DNA from: Pleomorphomonas sp. | GTDB taxonomy: Bacteria > Pseudomonadota > Alphaproteobacteria > Rhizobiales > Pleomorphomonadaceae | Length of the DNA stretch: 64,000 nucleotides | Assembly: GCA_029976075.1 (NCBI GenBank) | Contig: JARKNW010000145.1 | Span: 62,001-126,000, forward strand | Direction of reading: 5' to 3' | Shown: in pieces, positions 7,565-16,168 of the stretch | Position numbering within the stretch: the first letter of the stretch is position 1 | How the letters are laid out: the number at the start of each line of letters is the position of its first letter | Notes under the pieces: model-generated | Told to the model about the DNA's origin: nothing | The model's database searches: none | The model's input: the letters and a program-made list of their open reading frames with translations, nothing else | Translations under genes and position numbers: made by a program

Positions 7565-8815
7565 ATGACGACGCCGATCGATAACATGCGGGTCAACGGG
7601 GCGCGGCTATGGGACAGTCTCGAGGAAATGGCGACAACCGGTCCTGGGGTTCGGGGGGGCTGTAACCGGCAGACGCTGACCGATGCCGACGCCAAGGGCA
7701 GGGCGCTCTTCAAGTCCTGGGGCGAGGCGGCTGGCATGACGCTCGGTATCGACAAGCTCGGCACGATGTTCTTCACTCGACCCGGTACCGATCCGAACGC
7801 CCTGCCTGTTTACATCGGCAGCCATCTCGATACCCAGCCGACCGGCGGCAAATATGATGGCGTGCTGGGCGTGCTCGGGGCGCTCGAGGTGGTGCGCTCG
7901 CTCAACGATCTCGGCGTCAAGACCAAGCACCCTATCGTGGTCGTCAACTGGACCAATGAGGAAGGCGGCCGGTTCGCGCCGGCCATGCTGGCCTCGGGTG
8001 TGTTTGCCGGCGTCCACACCCTCGATTACGCCTATTCGCGCAAGGACCTCGACGGCAAGGTGTTTGGCGACGAGCTGAAGCGCATCGGCTGGCTCGGTGA
8101 GGAAGAGGTCGGCGCGCGCAAGATGCACGCCTATTTCGAATATCACATCGAGCAAGGTCCCATCCTCGAGGCCGAGGAGAAGCAGATTGGCGTTGTCACC
8201 CACTGCCAGGGACTGTGGTGGCTCGAGTTCACGCTGACCGGCAAGGAAGCGCATACCGGATCGACGCCGATGAACATGCGCGTCAATGCCGGCCTCGCCA
8301 TGGCCCGGATCTTCGAGCTGGTACAGAAGGTGGCGATGGACAGCCAGCCCAACGCCGTGGGCGGCGTTGGCCAGGTGAAGTTCTCGCCCAACTCGCGCAA
8401 CGTGCTGCCGGGAACCGTCGTCTTTACTGTCGACATTCGTTCGCCGGAACAGGAAAAGCTCGATCGCATGCGGGCGATCATCGAGGCCGAGGCGCCGAAG
8501 CTCTGCGATCCCCTCGGCGTGAAATGCTCGGTCGAGGTGGTCGGCCATTTTGATCCCGTCACCTTCGACCCGGCTCTGGTCTCGCGCGTTCGCTCGGTGA
8601 CCGAGAAGCTCGGCTACAGCCACATGAACATTGTCTCCGGTGCCGGGCATGACGCGTGCTGGGCGGCGAAGGTCGCGCCGACAACCATGATCATGTGCCC
8701 TTGCGTCGATGGTCTTTCCCATAACGAGGACGAGAAGATCACCCCCGAATGGGCGGCTGCCGGTGCCGATGTCTTGCTGCACGCCGTGTTGGAAACCGCG
8801 GAGATCGTCGCCTGA
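7565..8815 (+). CDS. Zn-dependent M20 amidohydrolase (beta-ureidopropionase / N-carbamoyl-amino-acid hydrolase)
   Basis: A hydrolase of about 416 residues of the HyuC/AmaB group, which removes the carbamoyl group of N-carbamoyl-beta-alanine or related compounds, giving beta-alanine, CO2 and ammonia. Metal-site motifs are seen in order: GSHLDTQPTGGKYDGVLG, NEEGGRFAPAMLASG, HIEQGPILE and the late GAGHDACWAAKVAP. AGGGGA five bases before the second of two adjacent ATG codons favours 7565; 7562 is equally possible. Its stop overlaps the start of the GNAT gene (TGATG) and dihydropyrimidinase follows, so the three form an operon. Context supports the third step of the reductive pyrimidine pathway. 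Confidence 0.9.
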   Translation: MTTPIDNMRVNGARLWDSLEEMATTGPGVRGGCNRQTLTDADAKGRALFKSWGEAAGMTLGIDKLGTMFFTRPGTDPNALPVYIGSHLDTQPTGGKYDGVLGVLGALEVVRSLNDLGVKTKHPIVVVNWTNEEGGRFAPAMLASGVFAGVHTLDYAYSRKDLDGKVFGDELKRIGWLGEEEVGARKMHAYFEYHIEQGPILEAEEKQIGVVTHCQGLWWLEFTLTGKEAHTGSTPMNMRVNAGLAMARIFELVQKVAMDSQPNAVGGVGQVKFSPNSRNVLPGTVVFTVDIRSPEQEKLDRMRAIIEAEAPKLCDPLGVKCSVEVVGHFDPVTFDPALVSRVRSVTEKLGYSHMNIVSGAGHDACWAAKVAPTTMIMCPCVDGLSHNEDEKITPEWAAAGADVLLHAVLETAEIVA

Positions 8816-9303
8816 TGGCAGAGGCGTTTCACGACATAGCTCAGGAAAATCCCGATCGGCCCGATGTCGTGGCGCTGATCGAGGCTTCCGATGCCTATTC
8901 GCTGGAACGCTATCCGCCTGAAGGGCATTTCGGCACCGATGTCGTCGGGTTGGCGTCGCCGGACGTGGCATTTCTCGTGGCGCGGCGGCATGGCAAGGCC
9001 GAAGGTTGCGGCGCGGTGAAGTGGCTGGCCGACGGTACGGCCGAGCTGAAACGCCTCTTCGTATCCGAAGCTGCGCGCGGTCTGGGGCTCGGGCGCCGCA
9101 TCATGGCGCGCCTTGAGGCGATTGCTGCTGCGCGTGGCGTCACAACGCTTTATCTTGAGACGGGGCCGCTCAACACCGAGGCGGTAGCGATGTATCGTCG
9201 GCGCGGTTACGTGGAGTGCGGTCCTTTCGCCGATTACGCCGTGAACCCCTACAGTCTGTTCATGACAAGAAATCTGACGGGCAAACCGTCCAATGAGGGT
9301 TGA
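8815..9303 (+). CDS. GNAT-family N-acetyltransferase
   Basis: A 162-residue acetyltransferase. The acetyl-CoA pyrophosphate-binding motif A is evident (KRLFVSEAARGLGLGRRIMA), followed by a beta-strand (TTLYLETG) and the helix AVAMYRRRGYVECG. The start codon overlaps the stop of the amidohydrolase by one base, and dihydropyrimidinase begins three bases after its stop, so it is translationally coupled within the pyrimidine operon. The acceptor is unknown. Given the neighbours it might acetylate a beta-amino acid or a toxic side product, but that is only inference from position. Confidence 0.85.
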   Translation: MAEAFHDIAQENPDRPDVVALIEASDAYSLERYPPEGHFGTDVVGLASPDVAFLVARRHGKAEGCGAVKWLADGTAELKRLFVSEAARGLGLGRRIMARLEAIAAARGVTTLYLETGPLNTEAVAMYRRRGYVECGPFADYAVNPYSLFMTRNLTGKPSNEG

Positions 9304-9306
9304 ACC

Positions 9307-10761
9307 ATGTCGAAGGTCATCAAGGGTGGAACCATCGTCACTGCCGATCTGACGTATGAAGCCGACGTCCTGATCGACGGCGAGCGTATCGTCGCCATCG
9401 GTCCCGATCTGAAGGGTGACGAGGTGCTGGACGCCACGGGATGCTACATCATGCCCGGCGGTATCGATCCGCACACCCATCTCGAAATGCCCTTCATGGG
9501 CACCTATTCGGCCGATGATTTCGACAGCGGCACTCGGGCGGGTCTTGCCGGCGGCACCACCATGGTGGTCGATTTCATCACGCCGCGCCCCGATGAGTCG
9601 ATGCTGAGTGCCCTGCAGAGCTGGCACAACCGGGCGAGCCGCGCCAACAGCGACTACTCATTCCACATGTGTGTGACGTCGTGGAACAAGCAGATCTTCG
9701 ATGAGATGAAGGTGGTCATCGAGGAAAAGGGCATCAACTCCTTCAAGCATTTCATGGCCTACAAGGGCTCGCTGATGGTGGACGACGACGAGATGTTCCA
9801 GTCGTTCCAGCGTCTTGCCGAACTCGGCGGCCTGCCGATGGTTCATGCCGAGAATGGCGACGTCGTCGCACAGATGCAGGCCAAGCTTTACGCCGAGGGC
9901 AACACCGGTCCCGAGGCGCATGCCTATTCACGTCCGCCCGAAGTGGAAGGCGAGGCGACAAACCGCGCCATCATGCTGGCCGACATGGCCGGCGCACCGC
10001 TCTACGTTGTGCATACCTCTTGCGAACAGGCGCATGAGGCGATCCGCCGGGCGCGCCAGAAGGGCATGCGCGTCTACGGTGAGCCGCTGATCCAGCATTT
10101 GCTGCTCGATGACAGCGAATACGCCAATCCCGATTGGGACCATGCCGCCGCCCGCGTGATGAGCCCGCCCTTCCGCAACAAGCTGCACCAGGACAGTCTG
10201 TGGGCCGGTCTCGCTGCGGGATCATTGAGCTGCGTCGCCACCGATCACTGCACCTTCACCATCGCCCAGAAGCGCAACGGGCTCGGTGACTTCCGCAAGA
10301 TCCCCAACGGAACCGGCGGTCTCGAGGACCGCATGCCGCTGCTCTGGACCTATGGCGTGCGGACCGGTCGCCTCACCATGAACGAGTTCGTGGCGGTGAC
10401 CTCGACCAACAATGCCAAGATCCTCAACATGTATCCGAAGAAGGGTGCGGTCCTGGTGGGGGCCGACGCCGATCTGGTGGTCTGGGATCCCAAGCGGTCC
10501 AAGGTGATCTCGCCGAAGACCCAGCAGTCGGTAATCGAATACAACGTCTTCGACGGTTACGAGGTGACCGGCCTGCCGCGCTTCACACTGTCCCGCGGCA
10601 AGGTGGTGGTCGAGGAAGCGACCATGAAGACGGAGGAAGGGCATGGCAAGTTCGTGCCGCGCAAGCCCTTCACGGCCGTCGCCAAGGCGCTCAGCCAGTG
10701 GAAGGAAATCGTGTCGCCGCGTCGGGTTGAACGCGCCGGCATTCCTGTGACGGGTATCTGA
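9307..10761 (+). CDS. hydA: Dihydropyrimidinase
   Basis: A 484-residue cyclic amidohydrolase that opens dihydrouracil/dihydrothymine to N-carbamoyl-beta-amino acids, the second step of the pathway. Diagnostic motifs are DPHTHLEMPFMGT (metal-binding histidines near residue 58), SFKHFMAYKGSLM with the lysine that becomes carbamylated, VHAENGD, VHTSCEQAHEAIRRA and the metal aspartate region ATDHCTFTIAQK. The length matches the D-hydantoinase/dihydropyrimidinase family. It lies in one operon with the amidohydrolase and GNAT genes. The 300 bases downstream up to the ABC genes contain no gene that I can support. Confidence 0.95.
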   Translation: MSKVIKGGTIVTADLTYEADVLIDGERIVAIGPDLKGDEVLDATGCYIMPGGIDPHTHLEMPFMGTYSADDFDSGTRAGLAGGTTMVVDFITPRPDESMLSALQSWHNRASRANSDYSFHMCVTSWNKQIFDEMKVVIEEKGINSFKHFMAYKGSLMVDDDEMFQSFQRLAELGGLPMVHAENGDVVAQMQAKLYAEGNTGPEAHAYSRPPEVEGEATNRAIMLADMAGAPLYVVHTSCEQAHEAIRRARQKGMRVYGEPLIQHLLLDDSEYANPDWDHAAARVMSPPFRNKLHQDSLWAGLAAGSLSCVATDHCTFTIAQKRNGLGDFRKIPNGTGGLEDRMPLLWTYGVRTGRLTMNEFVAVTSTNNAKILNMYPKKGAVLVGADADLVVWDPKRSKVISPKTQQSVIEYNVFDGYEVTGLPRFTLSRGKVVVEEATMKTEEGHGKFVPRKPFTAVAKALSQWKEIVSPRRVERAGIPVTGI

Positions 10762-11060
10762 AACAGCCTTCGGCCGGCCCGCTTCTTGCTTTGAATTTCG
10801 GTCGAGTACCGACCGATGTGACGAGTGGCGTGCCGGTCGAGCAGGGTTTTCATTCTGGCCGTGCCACCCCGGGAAGCCGGGGAGGCGGATGTGGTGGTCG
10901 CCCCAAGGCGGCCGGCCAACCGAACGGCTGTGTCCATGCCAACGGGTAGGAGCGAAGTCGATCCAGCTGCAGGGACTTTTGCTTCAATCTTCTTCTTCAC
11001 GCGTCCGCTCTTGAGGAAGGTCTGCAACCTTTCGAAGGGACGATCGGGGTGCCGGCTAGC

Positions 11061-11840
11061 ATGAATGTCATCGACATCGAGGCGCTATCCTTGACTTTCG
11101 AGACCGGCGACGGGCCGGTTCAAGCGCTCTCCAACATCGACCTCAAGATCGCCAAGGGCGACTTCGTGTCGTTCATCGGTCCGTCGGGCTGCGGCAAGAC
11201 GACGCTGCTTCGCGTCATCGCCGACCTGGAACAGCCGACCGGCGGGACCATCTCCGTCAACGGCACCACGCCGGAGCTGGCCTGTCTCGATCGCTCGTAT
11301 GGCTATGTCTTTCAGGCGCCGGCGCTTTATCCCTGGCGCACCATCGCCAGGAACGTGGCGCTGCCGCTCGAGATCATGGGGCTCACCCGCGCCCAGCAGA
11401 ACGAGCGTATCGAGCGCAACCTTGCCCTGGTCAATCTCACGGGATTCGAGAAGAAATACCCCTGGCAGCTGTCGGGCGGCATGCAGCAGCGCGCGTCCAT
11501 CGCCCGCGCCCTCGCCGTCGAACCCGATCTCCTCTTGATGGACGAGCCGTTCGGTGCCCTCGACGAGATCGTCCGTGATCATCTCAACGAGCAGCTCCTG
11601 CAGCTTTGGGCCAAGACGAAGAAGACGGTGGTCTTCGTCACCCACTCGATCCCCGAGGCCGTCTATCTGTCGACGAAGATCGTCGTGATGAGCCCGCGTC
11701 CCGGCCGCATCCACGACATCGTCGAAAGCGATCTGCCACGTGGCCCGAGGCCGCTCGATATTCGCGAGACGCCCGAGTTCCTGAAGCTCGCCCAGCGCGT
11801 GCGTGACGGTTTGCGAGCGGGGCACAGCTATGAGGACTGA
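11061..11840 (+). CDS. ABC transporter ATP-binding protein (nitrate/sulfonate/taurine/pyrimidine type)
   Basis: A cytoplasmic ATPase subunit of about 259 residues. The Walker A motif GPSGCGKTTLL, the signature LSGGMQQRASIARALA, Walker B LLLMDEPFGALDE and the switch histidine in VFVTHS are all intact. It belongs to the SsuB/TauB-like branch that works with Thi5/NMT1-type binding proteins. Two starts are possible: the ATG at 11061, used here because the protein then begins at the usual position, or a GTG at 11049 with GAAGGGA eight bases upstream. It opens a four-gene transporter operon placed behind dihydropyrimidinase, so the substrate is probably a pyrimidine or a degradation intermediate. 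Confidence 0.9.
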   Translation: MNVIDIEALSLTFETGDGPVQALSNIDLKIAKGDFVSFIGPSGCGKTTLLRVIADLEQPTGGTISVNGTTPELACLDRSYGYVFQAPALYPWRTIARNVALPLEIMGLTRAQQNERIERNLALVNLTGFEKKYPWQLSGGMQQRASIARALAVEPDLLLMDEPFGALDEIVRDHLNEQLLQLWAKTKKTVVFVTHSIPEAVYLSTKIVVMSPRPGRIHDIVESDLPRGPRPLDIRETPEFLKLAQRVRDGLRAGHSYED

Positions 11841-11870
11841 GCCTCGTTCGCACCAGGGGAGGGCGCCTCT

Positions 11871-12770
11871 ATGAAGAAGCCGTCCTTCTTCCACCACGAC
11901 GTCGTTCCGGTGCTGGTCGTCGTCGTTGTCCTGATCGGGCTCTGGTACGTCGCAGCCCTGTTCATGAACCACTCTCTGGTGGTGGCCGAAGCGCAATTGA
12001 AAGGCTTGGCATTCACTCCGTCGGCAACCTGGTATCGGTCCTGGGCGCTCGACAAGCCGCTGTTGCCGGCTCCGCATCAGGTGATCGCCGAACTGTGGCA
12101 AAGTACCGCCGGCCTTTCGGTCACTTCCAAGCGCAGCCTCGTCTATCATGGTTGGGTGACGCTGTCGGCGACGCTGCTGGGCTTCCTGCTCGGCACGCTC
12201 CTCGGCGTTCTGCTGGCCATCGGCATCGTCCATCAGAAGGTGATGGACAAGTCGCTGATGCCCTGGATCATCGCCAGCCAGACCGTGCCCATCCTTGCGG
12301 TGGCCCCGATGCTGATTGTCGTGCTCAACGCCATTGGCATTTCCGGCCTGCTGCCCAAGGCCCTGATTTCCACCTACTTGTCGTTCTTCCCGGTGGTGGT
12401 CGGCATGGTGAAGGGGCTGCGCTCGCCGGAGGCCATCCACCTCGATCTGATGCGCACCTACAACGCCGACGATTTCCAGGTGTTCACCAAGCTGCGTTGG
12501 CCGGCTTCGGTGCCCTTCCTGTTCGCGTCGCTCAAGGTCGGCATCGCCATCTCGCTGATTGGCGCCATCGTCGGCGAACTGCCGACCGGCGCGGTTGCCG
12601 GTCTGGGCGCGCGGCTGTTGTCCGGCTCCTATTACGGCCAGACCATCCAGATCTGGTCGGCGTTGTTTGCCGCCGCCTTCCTGGCCGGCATGCTGGTATT
12701 GGTCGTCGGCTGGTCGGAACGCCTCGTCATGCGGCTTATGGGGGCTCGTCCCGAACGGAGGGCCTCCTGA
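11871..12770 (+). CDS. ABC transporter permease (SsuC/ThiX-like)
   Basis: An inner-membrane permease of 299 residues with about six membrane helices. The cytoplasmic coupling loop (DLMRTYNADDFQVFTKLRWP) contains the EAA-like contact for the ATPase. AGGGGAGGGCG precedes the ATG. The stop codon overlaps the start of the second permease (TGATG at 12768-12772), so the two are translationally coupled and probably form a heterodimeric channel. A periplasmic insert (about residues 30-75) is larger than in most family members. Confidence 0.88.
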   Translation: MKKPSFFHHDVVPVLVVVVVLIGLWYVAALFMNHSLVVAEAQLKGLAFTPSATWYRSWALDKPLLPAPHQVIAELWQSTAGLSVTSKRSLVYHGWVTLSATLLGFLLGTLLGVLLAIGIVHQKVMDKSLMPWIIASQTVPILAVAPMLIVVLNAIGISGLLPKALISTYLSFFPVVVGMVKGLRSPEAIHLDLMRTYNADDFQVFTKLRWPASVPFLFASLKVGIAISLIGAIVGELPTGAVAGLGARLLSGSYYGQTIQIWSALFAAAFLAGMLVLVVGWSERLVMRLMGARPERRAS

Positions 12771-13639
12771 TGTTCGCTCTCTTGCTGATCGCCATTCTTG
12801 CCGTCGCGCTCGGCATCTCATGGCTTTGCGTCCATCTTGTCCAACTGGGCGATAGGGTTCCGGCATATCATCGCTTCGTCGACCTGGCCGTGCCCCTTCT
12901 GTTCGGTGTGATGCTGGTTGCCGAATGGGAACTGGTGACACGCGGTTTCGGTATCCCGGAAATCCTGCTGCCGGCACCGTCGGTCATTCTCGTCGCCGCG
13001 GCGAATGCTCTGCCGACCCTTTGGGAAGATGTGGTCCAGACCTTCGTCAAGTCGGTCTTGTCTGGCTACTTCATCGGTTGCGGTCTGGGATTTCTGGCCG
13101 CCCTGCTCATCAATCGGTCCGGCTTCCTGAAGCGTGGCCTGCTGCCGCTTGGCAACTTCGTGTCGGCGCTGCCCATCGTCGGTGTCGCACCGATCGCCGT
13201 CATGTGGTTCGGCTTCGACTGGCAGTCCAAGGCGGCGGTCATCGTGCTGATGACCTTCTTCCCGATGCTGGTCAACACCGAAGCGGGCCTCACCGCCGCC
13301 GGCCACATGGAGCGAGATCTGATGCGCACCTACGCTGCCACCTGGGGCGACGAGATGCGCCGTCTCCGCCTGCCGGCCGCATGGCCATTCGTCTTCAACG
13401 CTCTGAAGATCAATTCGACGCTGGCACTGATCGGCGCCATCGTCGCCGAGTTCTTCGGCGCCCCGACCTATGGTGTCGGCTTTCGCATCTCCACTGAAAT
13501 GGGGCGCATGAACACCGCCATGGTTTGGGCGGAGATCGGCATCGCCGCCATTCTCGGATCGACCTTCTACGGCGTCATCGCGCTGATCGAGCGGCGCGTG
13601 ACCTTCTGGCATCCATCCGTCCGTCAAGGACGGAGGTGA
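12770..13639 (+). CDS. ABC transporter permease, second subunit
   Basis: A 289-residue membrane permease of the BPD_transp_1 family. It shares the DLMRTYAATWGDEMRRLRLP coupling-loop pattern with its neighbour, and the two appear to be diverged duplicates. The start is the ATG at 12770, whose first base is the last base of the preceding stop; the open frame upstream is a shadow of the first permease. The binding-protein gene follows after 45 bases. Confidence 0.88.
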   Translation: MFALLLIAILAVALGISWLCVHLVQLGDRVPAYHRFVDLAVPLLFGVMLVAEWELVTRGFGIPEILLPAPSVILVAAANALPTLWEDVVQTFVKSVLSGYFIGCGLGFLAALLINRSGFLKRGLLPLGNFVSALPIVGVAPIAVMWFGFDWQSKAAVIVLMTFFPMLVNTEAGLTAAGHMERDLMRTYAATWGDEMRRLRLPAAWPFVFNALKINSTLALIGAIVAEFFGAPTYGVGFRISTEMGRMNTAMVWAEIGIAAILGSTFYGVIALIERRVTFWHPSVRQGRR

Positions 13640-13684
13640 CACCGGTGGCAACAACCGCCACTGGCAATCAAAAAGGGGAACGAC

Positions 13685-14668
13685 ATGACCAACACCGTGA
13701 CCAAGCTGGCGCTTGCCGGCGCGATGGCCCTGACGGCGTTCGGGGCCAATGCCGCCGACAAGTTGACGCTGCAGTTGAAATGGGTGACGCAGGCTCAGTT
13801 TGCCGGATATTTCGTCGCCAAGGACAAAGGCTATTACGAGGCCGAGGGACTCGACGTCGACATCAAGCCGGGCGGCCCCAACATCGCCCCCGAGCAGATC
13901 ATCGCCGGCGGTGGCGCCGACGTGATCGTCGACTGGATGGGTGCTGCGCTCGCCGCCCGTGAAAAGGGCGTTCCGCTGGTCAATATCGCCCAGCCCTACA
14001 AGAATGCCGGCCTTGAGATCATCTGCCCGGCCGACAGCCCGATCAAGAAGGTCGAGGACTTCAAGGGTCACACCATTGGCGTCTGGTTCTATGGTAACGA
14101 AGTTCCGTTCTTCGCGCTGATGAACAAGTACGGTCTCAAGACCGAGGGCGGTGCCGACGGCGTCAAGGTCCTGCAGCAGAGCTTCGACGTGCAGCCGCTC
14201 ATCCAGAAGCAGGCCGACTGCATTCACGTGATGACCTACAACGAGCTTGGGCAGGCCTACGACGCTGGATACACGCCCGAAAAGCTCAAGGTCTTCTCCT
14301 ATACCGAGATGGGTGACAATCTTCTCGAAGACGGCCTTTATGTTCTGGAGCCGAGCCTCAAGGATGCCGCCTTCAAGGACAAGCTGATCCGTTTCGTCCG
14401 CGCTTCCATGAAGGGCTGGGCCTATTCCAAGGACAACCCGGACGAAGCAGCCGGCATCGTTCTCGACAACGATACCACCGGTGCGCAGACCAAGGAGCAC
14501 CAGCTCTACATGATCAAGGAAGTCGCGAAACTTCTCGGTGACTCCAACGGCGTGCTCGATGAAGCCGCCTATGCCCGTACCGAGAAGGCGGTGCTCGCCC
14601 AGAAGATCATCACCAAGAAGCCCGAAGGCGCCTGGACGCACGCGATCACCGATGCCGCGCTGAAGTGA
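13685..14668 (+). CDS. ABC transporter substrate-binding protein, Thi5/NMT1-like
   Basis: A periplasmic binding protein of 327 residues with a signal peptide cleaved near residue 23 (LALAGAMALTAFGANA). The mature N-terminus (KLTLQLKWVTQAQFAGYFVA) and the AEGLDVDIKPGGPN segment are hallmarks of the NMT1/THI5-like group, whose members bind hydroxymethylpyrimidine precursors and similar heterocycles. AAAAAGGGGAACGAC before the ATG is a strong ribosome site. As the last gene of the transporter operon behind the reductive pyrimidine genes it probably captures uracil, thymine or a dihydropyrimidine. A thiamin-pyrimidine role cannot be excluded. A strong terminator follows. Confidence 0.9.
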   Translation: MTNTVTKLALAGAMALTAFGANAADKLTLQLKWVTQAQFAGYFVAKDKGYYEAEGLDVDIKPGGPNIAPEQIIAGGGADVIVDWMGAALAAREKGVPLVNIAQPYKNAGLEIICPADSPIKKVEDFKGHTIGVWFYGNEVPFFALMNKYGLKTEGGADGVKVLQQSFDVQPLIQKQADCIHVMTYNELGQAYDAGYTPEKLKVFSYTEMGDNLLEDGLYVLEPSLKDAAFKDKLIRFVRASMKGWAYSKDNPDEAAGIVLDNDTTGAQTKEHQLYMIKEVAKLLGDSNGVLDEAAYARTEKAVLAQKIITKKPEGAWTHAITDAALK

Positions 14669-14689
14669 TGGCAGGAAGCCAATGAATCA

Positions 14690-14724
14690 AAGCCGCGCGG
14701 TTCGAATACGCCGCGCGGCTTTTG
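14690..14724 (+). terminator. Rho-independent terminator of the pyrimidine transporter operon
   Basis: Perfect 11-base arms AAGCCGCGCGG (14690-14700) and CCGCGCGGCTT (14711-14721) with a 10-base loop, followed by a T-run, stand 21 bases after the binding-protein stop codon. Confidence 0.9.
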
Positions 14725-14784
14725 CATCCAAAAGGCTTGGTTCGCTTGGTAAACTTGACGAGCGCTCTGAACAGGTGCGTGCGC

Positions 14785-15108
14785 TCAGGCGAGAAGTCGG
14801 TTCAGTCCGGTCAGAAAATCACCCAAACGTTGCCGATGGGCACAATAATAGATGGTCCGTCCCTCGCGGCGGGTAAGCACCAGGCCATCCGACCTCAGTC
14901 GGGCGAGCTGTTGCGATACCGCAGGTTGTGGAAGGTCGAGTTTCTTTTCGAGTTCGCCGACCGAGCATTCCCCGTCGCAAAGATGCACCAGAATGGCGAG
15001 GCGCTGTTCATGAGACAGTGCTCGGATGGTGCGGCAAAGATCACGGATGAGCAGTGGAACGGCCACTCGCCTGGTGTCTGCTAAATCGTTCTGACTTGTA
15101 TCGTGCAT
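14785..15108 (-). CDS. ArsR-family winged-helix regulator
   Basis: A small DNA-binding protein of 107 residues. The ArsR helix-turn-helix is clear: ALSHEQRLAILVHLCDGECS, then LPQPAVSQQLARLRSDGLVL and the wing TRREGRTIYYCAH. The ATG at 15108 is supported by AGAGGTGA eight bases upstream on the minus strand; a GTG 39 bases further out has no such site. Two cysteines occur (in LCDGECS and YYCAH), but not the classical ELCVCDL metal site, so the effector is uncertain. No target gene lies beside it; it converges with the pyrimidine transporter operon. Confidence 0.85.
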   Translation of the reverse strand: MHDTSQNDLADTRRVAVPLLIRDLCRTIRALSHEQRLAILVHLCDGECSVGELEKKLDLPQPAVSQQLARLRSDGLVLTRREGRTIYYCAHRQRLGDFLTGLNRLLA

Positions 15109-15525
15109 GGCTCGGTTCACCTCTACGCATGAGGTGCTTTCCGTCACAATAAATCGTCAACTCTGGGGAAACACAAGGCGCGTCCGAGGCCTTCCGTAAG
15201 CCGCGGCGAGGTGGTCTGGTTGCGAAATGTAATTCTAGCGCGCAAAAATAACGATAAGAAATGAATTGCGAATTATAGTGAACAAAATGCCGTTTTCGGA
15301 TTTATGAGGTTATGTTTTATAGACGGTGAAATTGCGGGGAATTTCAATTGCGTATGAGAGGCTATCCTGTGACGGCCCCGTCGGGTTACCCCGGTTCCAC
15401 ATTCTGCTGACTTAAAAATATAAAACTGAAGGTTGTGTCTTCTCTAGAGAATTTTCTTGAGGAAATTTTGTATCCTCGTCCTCGCGCCGTAGAATTGCCG
15501 GCACAAAGCAGGCTCCAAATCGAAA
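15109..15525. other. Gene-free, AT-rich stretch
   Basis: About 420 bases between the ArsR gene and the transglutaminase-like gene hold no frame that I can support. The middle (about 15225-15350 and 15405-15475) is conspicuously AT-rich compared with the surroundings. It presumably includes the arsR promoter at its left end; I see no definite RNA gene or repeat. Confidence 0.5.
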
Positions 15526-15555
15526 CGTCGCCATATCGGACCCGATATGGCGACG
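15521..15555 (-). terminator. Terminator of the transglutaminase-like gene
   Basis: Perfect 14-base arms CGTCGCCATATCGG (15526-15539) and CCGATATGGCGACG (15542-15555) lie ten bases after the minus-strand stop codon. They are followed on that strand by TTTCG. Confidence 0.8.
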
Positions 15556-15565
15556 CTGAACCGGA

Positions 15566-16168
15566 TTATTTCAACGAGCCCACCAGCGACGTACGGGCAT
15601 CCTCGATAAGGTCCCAGACATTGGGATCGCGGGTCGATTGGCGTTTCAGGTAGGTGTAGGGCGTGTCGGCCCACACCAGGATCTTGTCCGTCTTGTTGTC
15701 GAGGATCACATCGCCCTGATTGGTTCGCACGGTCAGCACCGCATGGCCGGATCCTGTCTCGTCGCGTACGACGGTGATCAGCAACGCGCTTTGCGGCCAA
15801 CCGGACTGGATCAGGTCCTTGCGTTTTTCCAGCACGTAATCCTCACAGTCGCCGGCGAGCTTGGGATAGTCCCAATGCTCGAGAACCCCATAGATTTCCA
15901 TGTCGGTGGCTGGCAGTACGGCGGTGTTCACACCAGTGTTGACCTGGTTGAGCTGGTTCCACACAGCCTGCGTCAGGGTGACGACCTGATTGATGTCCTT
16001 GGCGGGGCGACAGTCGGCAGGATATTGCGCGCAAAACTGCACGTAACCGACCGGAGGGGCCGTGACGCCATGAATACTCATCTGTCTTTCCGCCGCCCAT
16101 CCGTCATGAGCGACGAACAAAGCCGAAAGACAAAGAACCGTTCTTGTTAGCGTCGCGATCTTTTTCAT
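15566..16168 (-). CDS. Transglutaminase-like cysteine peptidase (BTLCP/LapG-like fold)
   Basis: A periplasmic protein of about 200 residues. A signal peptide (KIATLTRTVLCLSALFVAHD) is followed by the bacterial transglutaminase-like cysteine proteinase domain. The catalytic cysteine is in GDCEDYVLEKR (about residue 107), the histidine in GSGHAVLTV and the aspartate in GDVILDN. LapG, the best-known member, cleaves surface adhesins under control of LapD and c-di-GMP. No lapD or adhesin gene lies nearby, so the substrate is open. The ATG at 16168 is supported by GGGAGA upstream and by the signal peptide; a tandem PilZ gene lies upstream on the same strand. Confidence 0.85.
   Translation of the reverse strand: MKKIATLTRTVLCLSALFVAHDGWAAERQMSIHGVTAPPVGYVQFCAQYPADCRPAKDINQVVTLTQAVWNQLNQVNTGVNTAVLPATDMEIYGVLEHWDYPKLAGDCEDYVLEKRKDLIQSGWPQSALLITVVRDETGSGHAVLTVRTNQGDVILDNKTDKILVWADTPYTYLKRQSTRDPNVWDLIEDARTSLVGSLK

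Noticed and set aside
10825-11060. A short plus-strand frame between dihydropyrimidinase and the ABC genes.
   Set aside because: No ribosome site and no family resemblance. The stretch is more likely to be leader or promoter DNA; I looked for a known riboswitch there and recognised none.
12095-12769. A possible 225-residue N-terminal extension of the second permease.
   Set aside because: It overlaps the first permease in another frame and is Arg/His-rich. The ATG at 12770 overlaps the preceding stop as expected.
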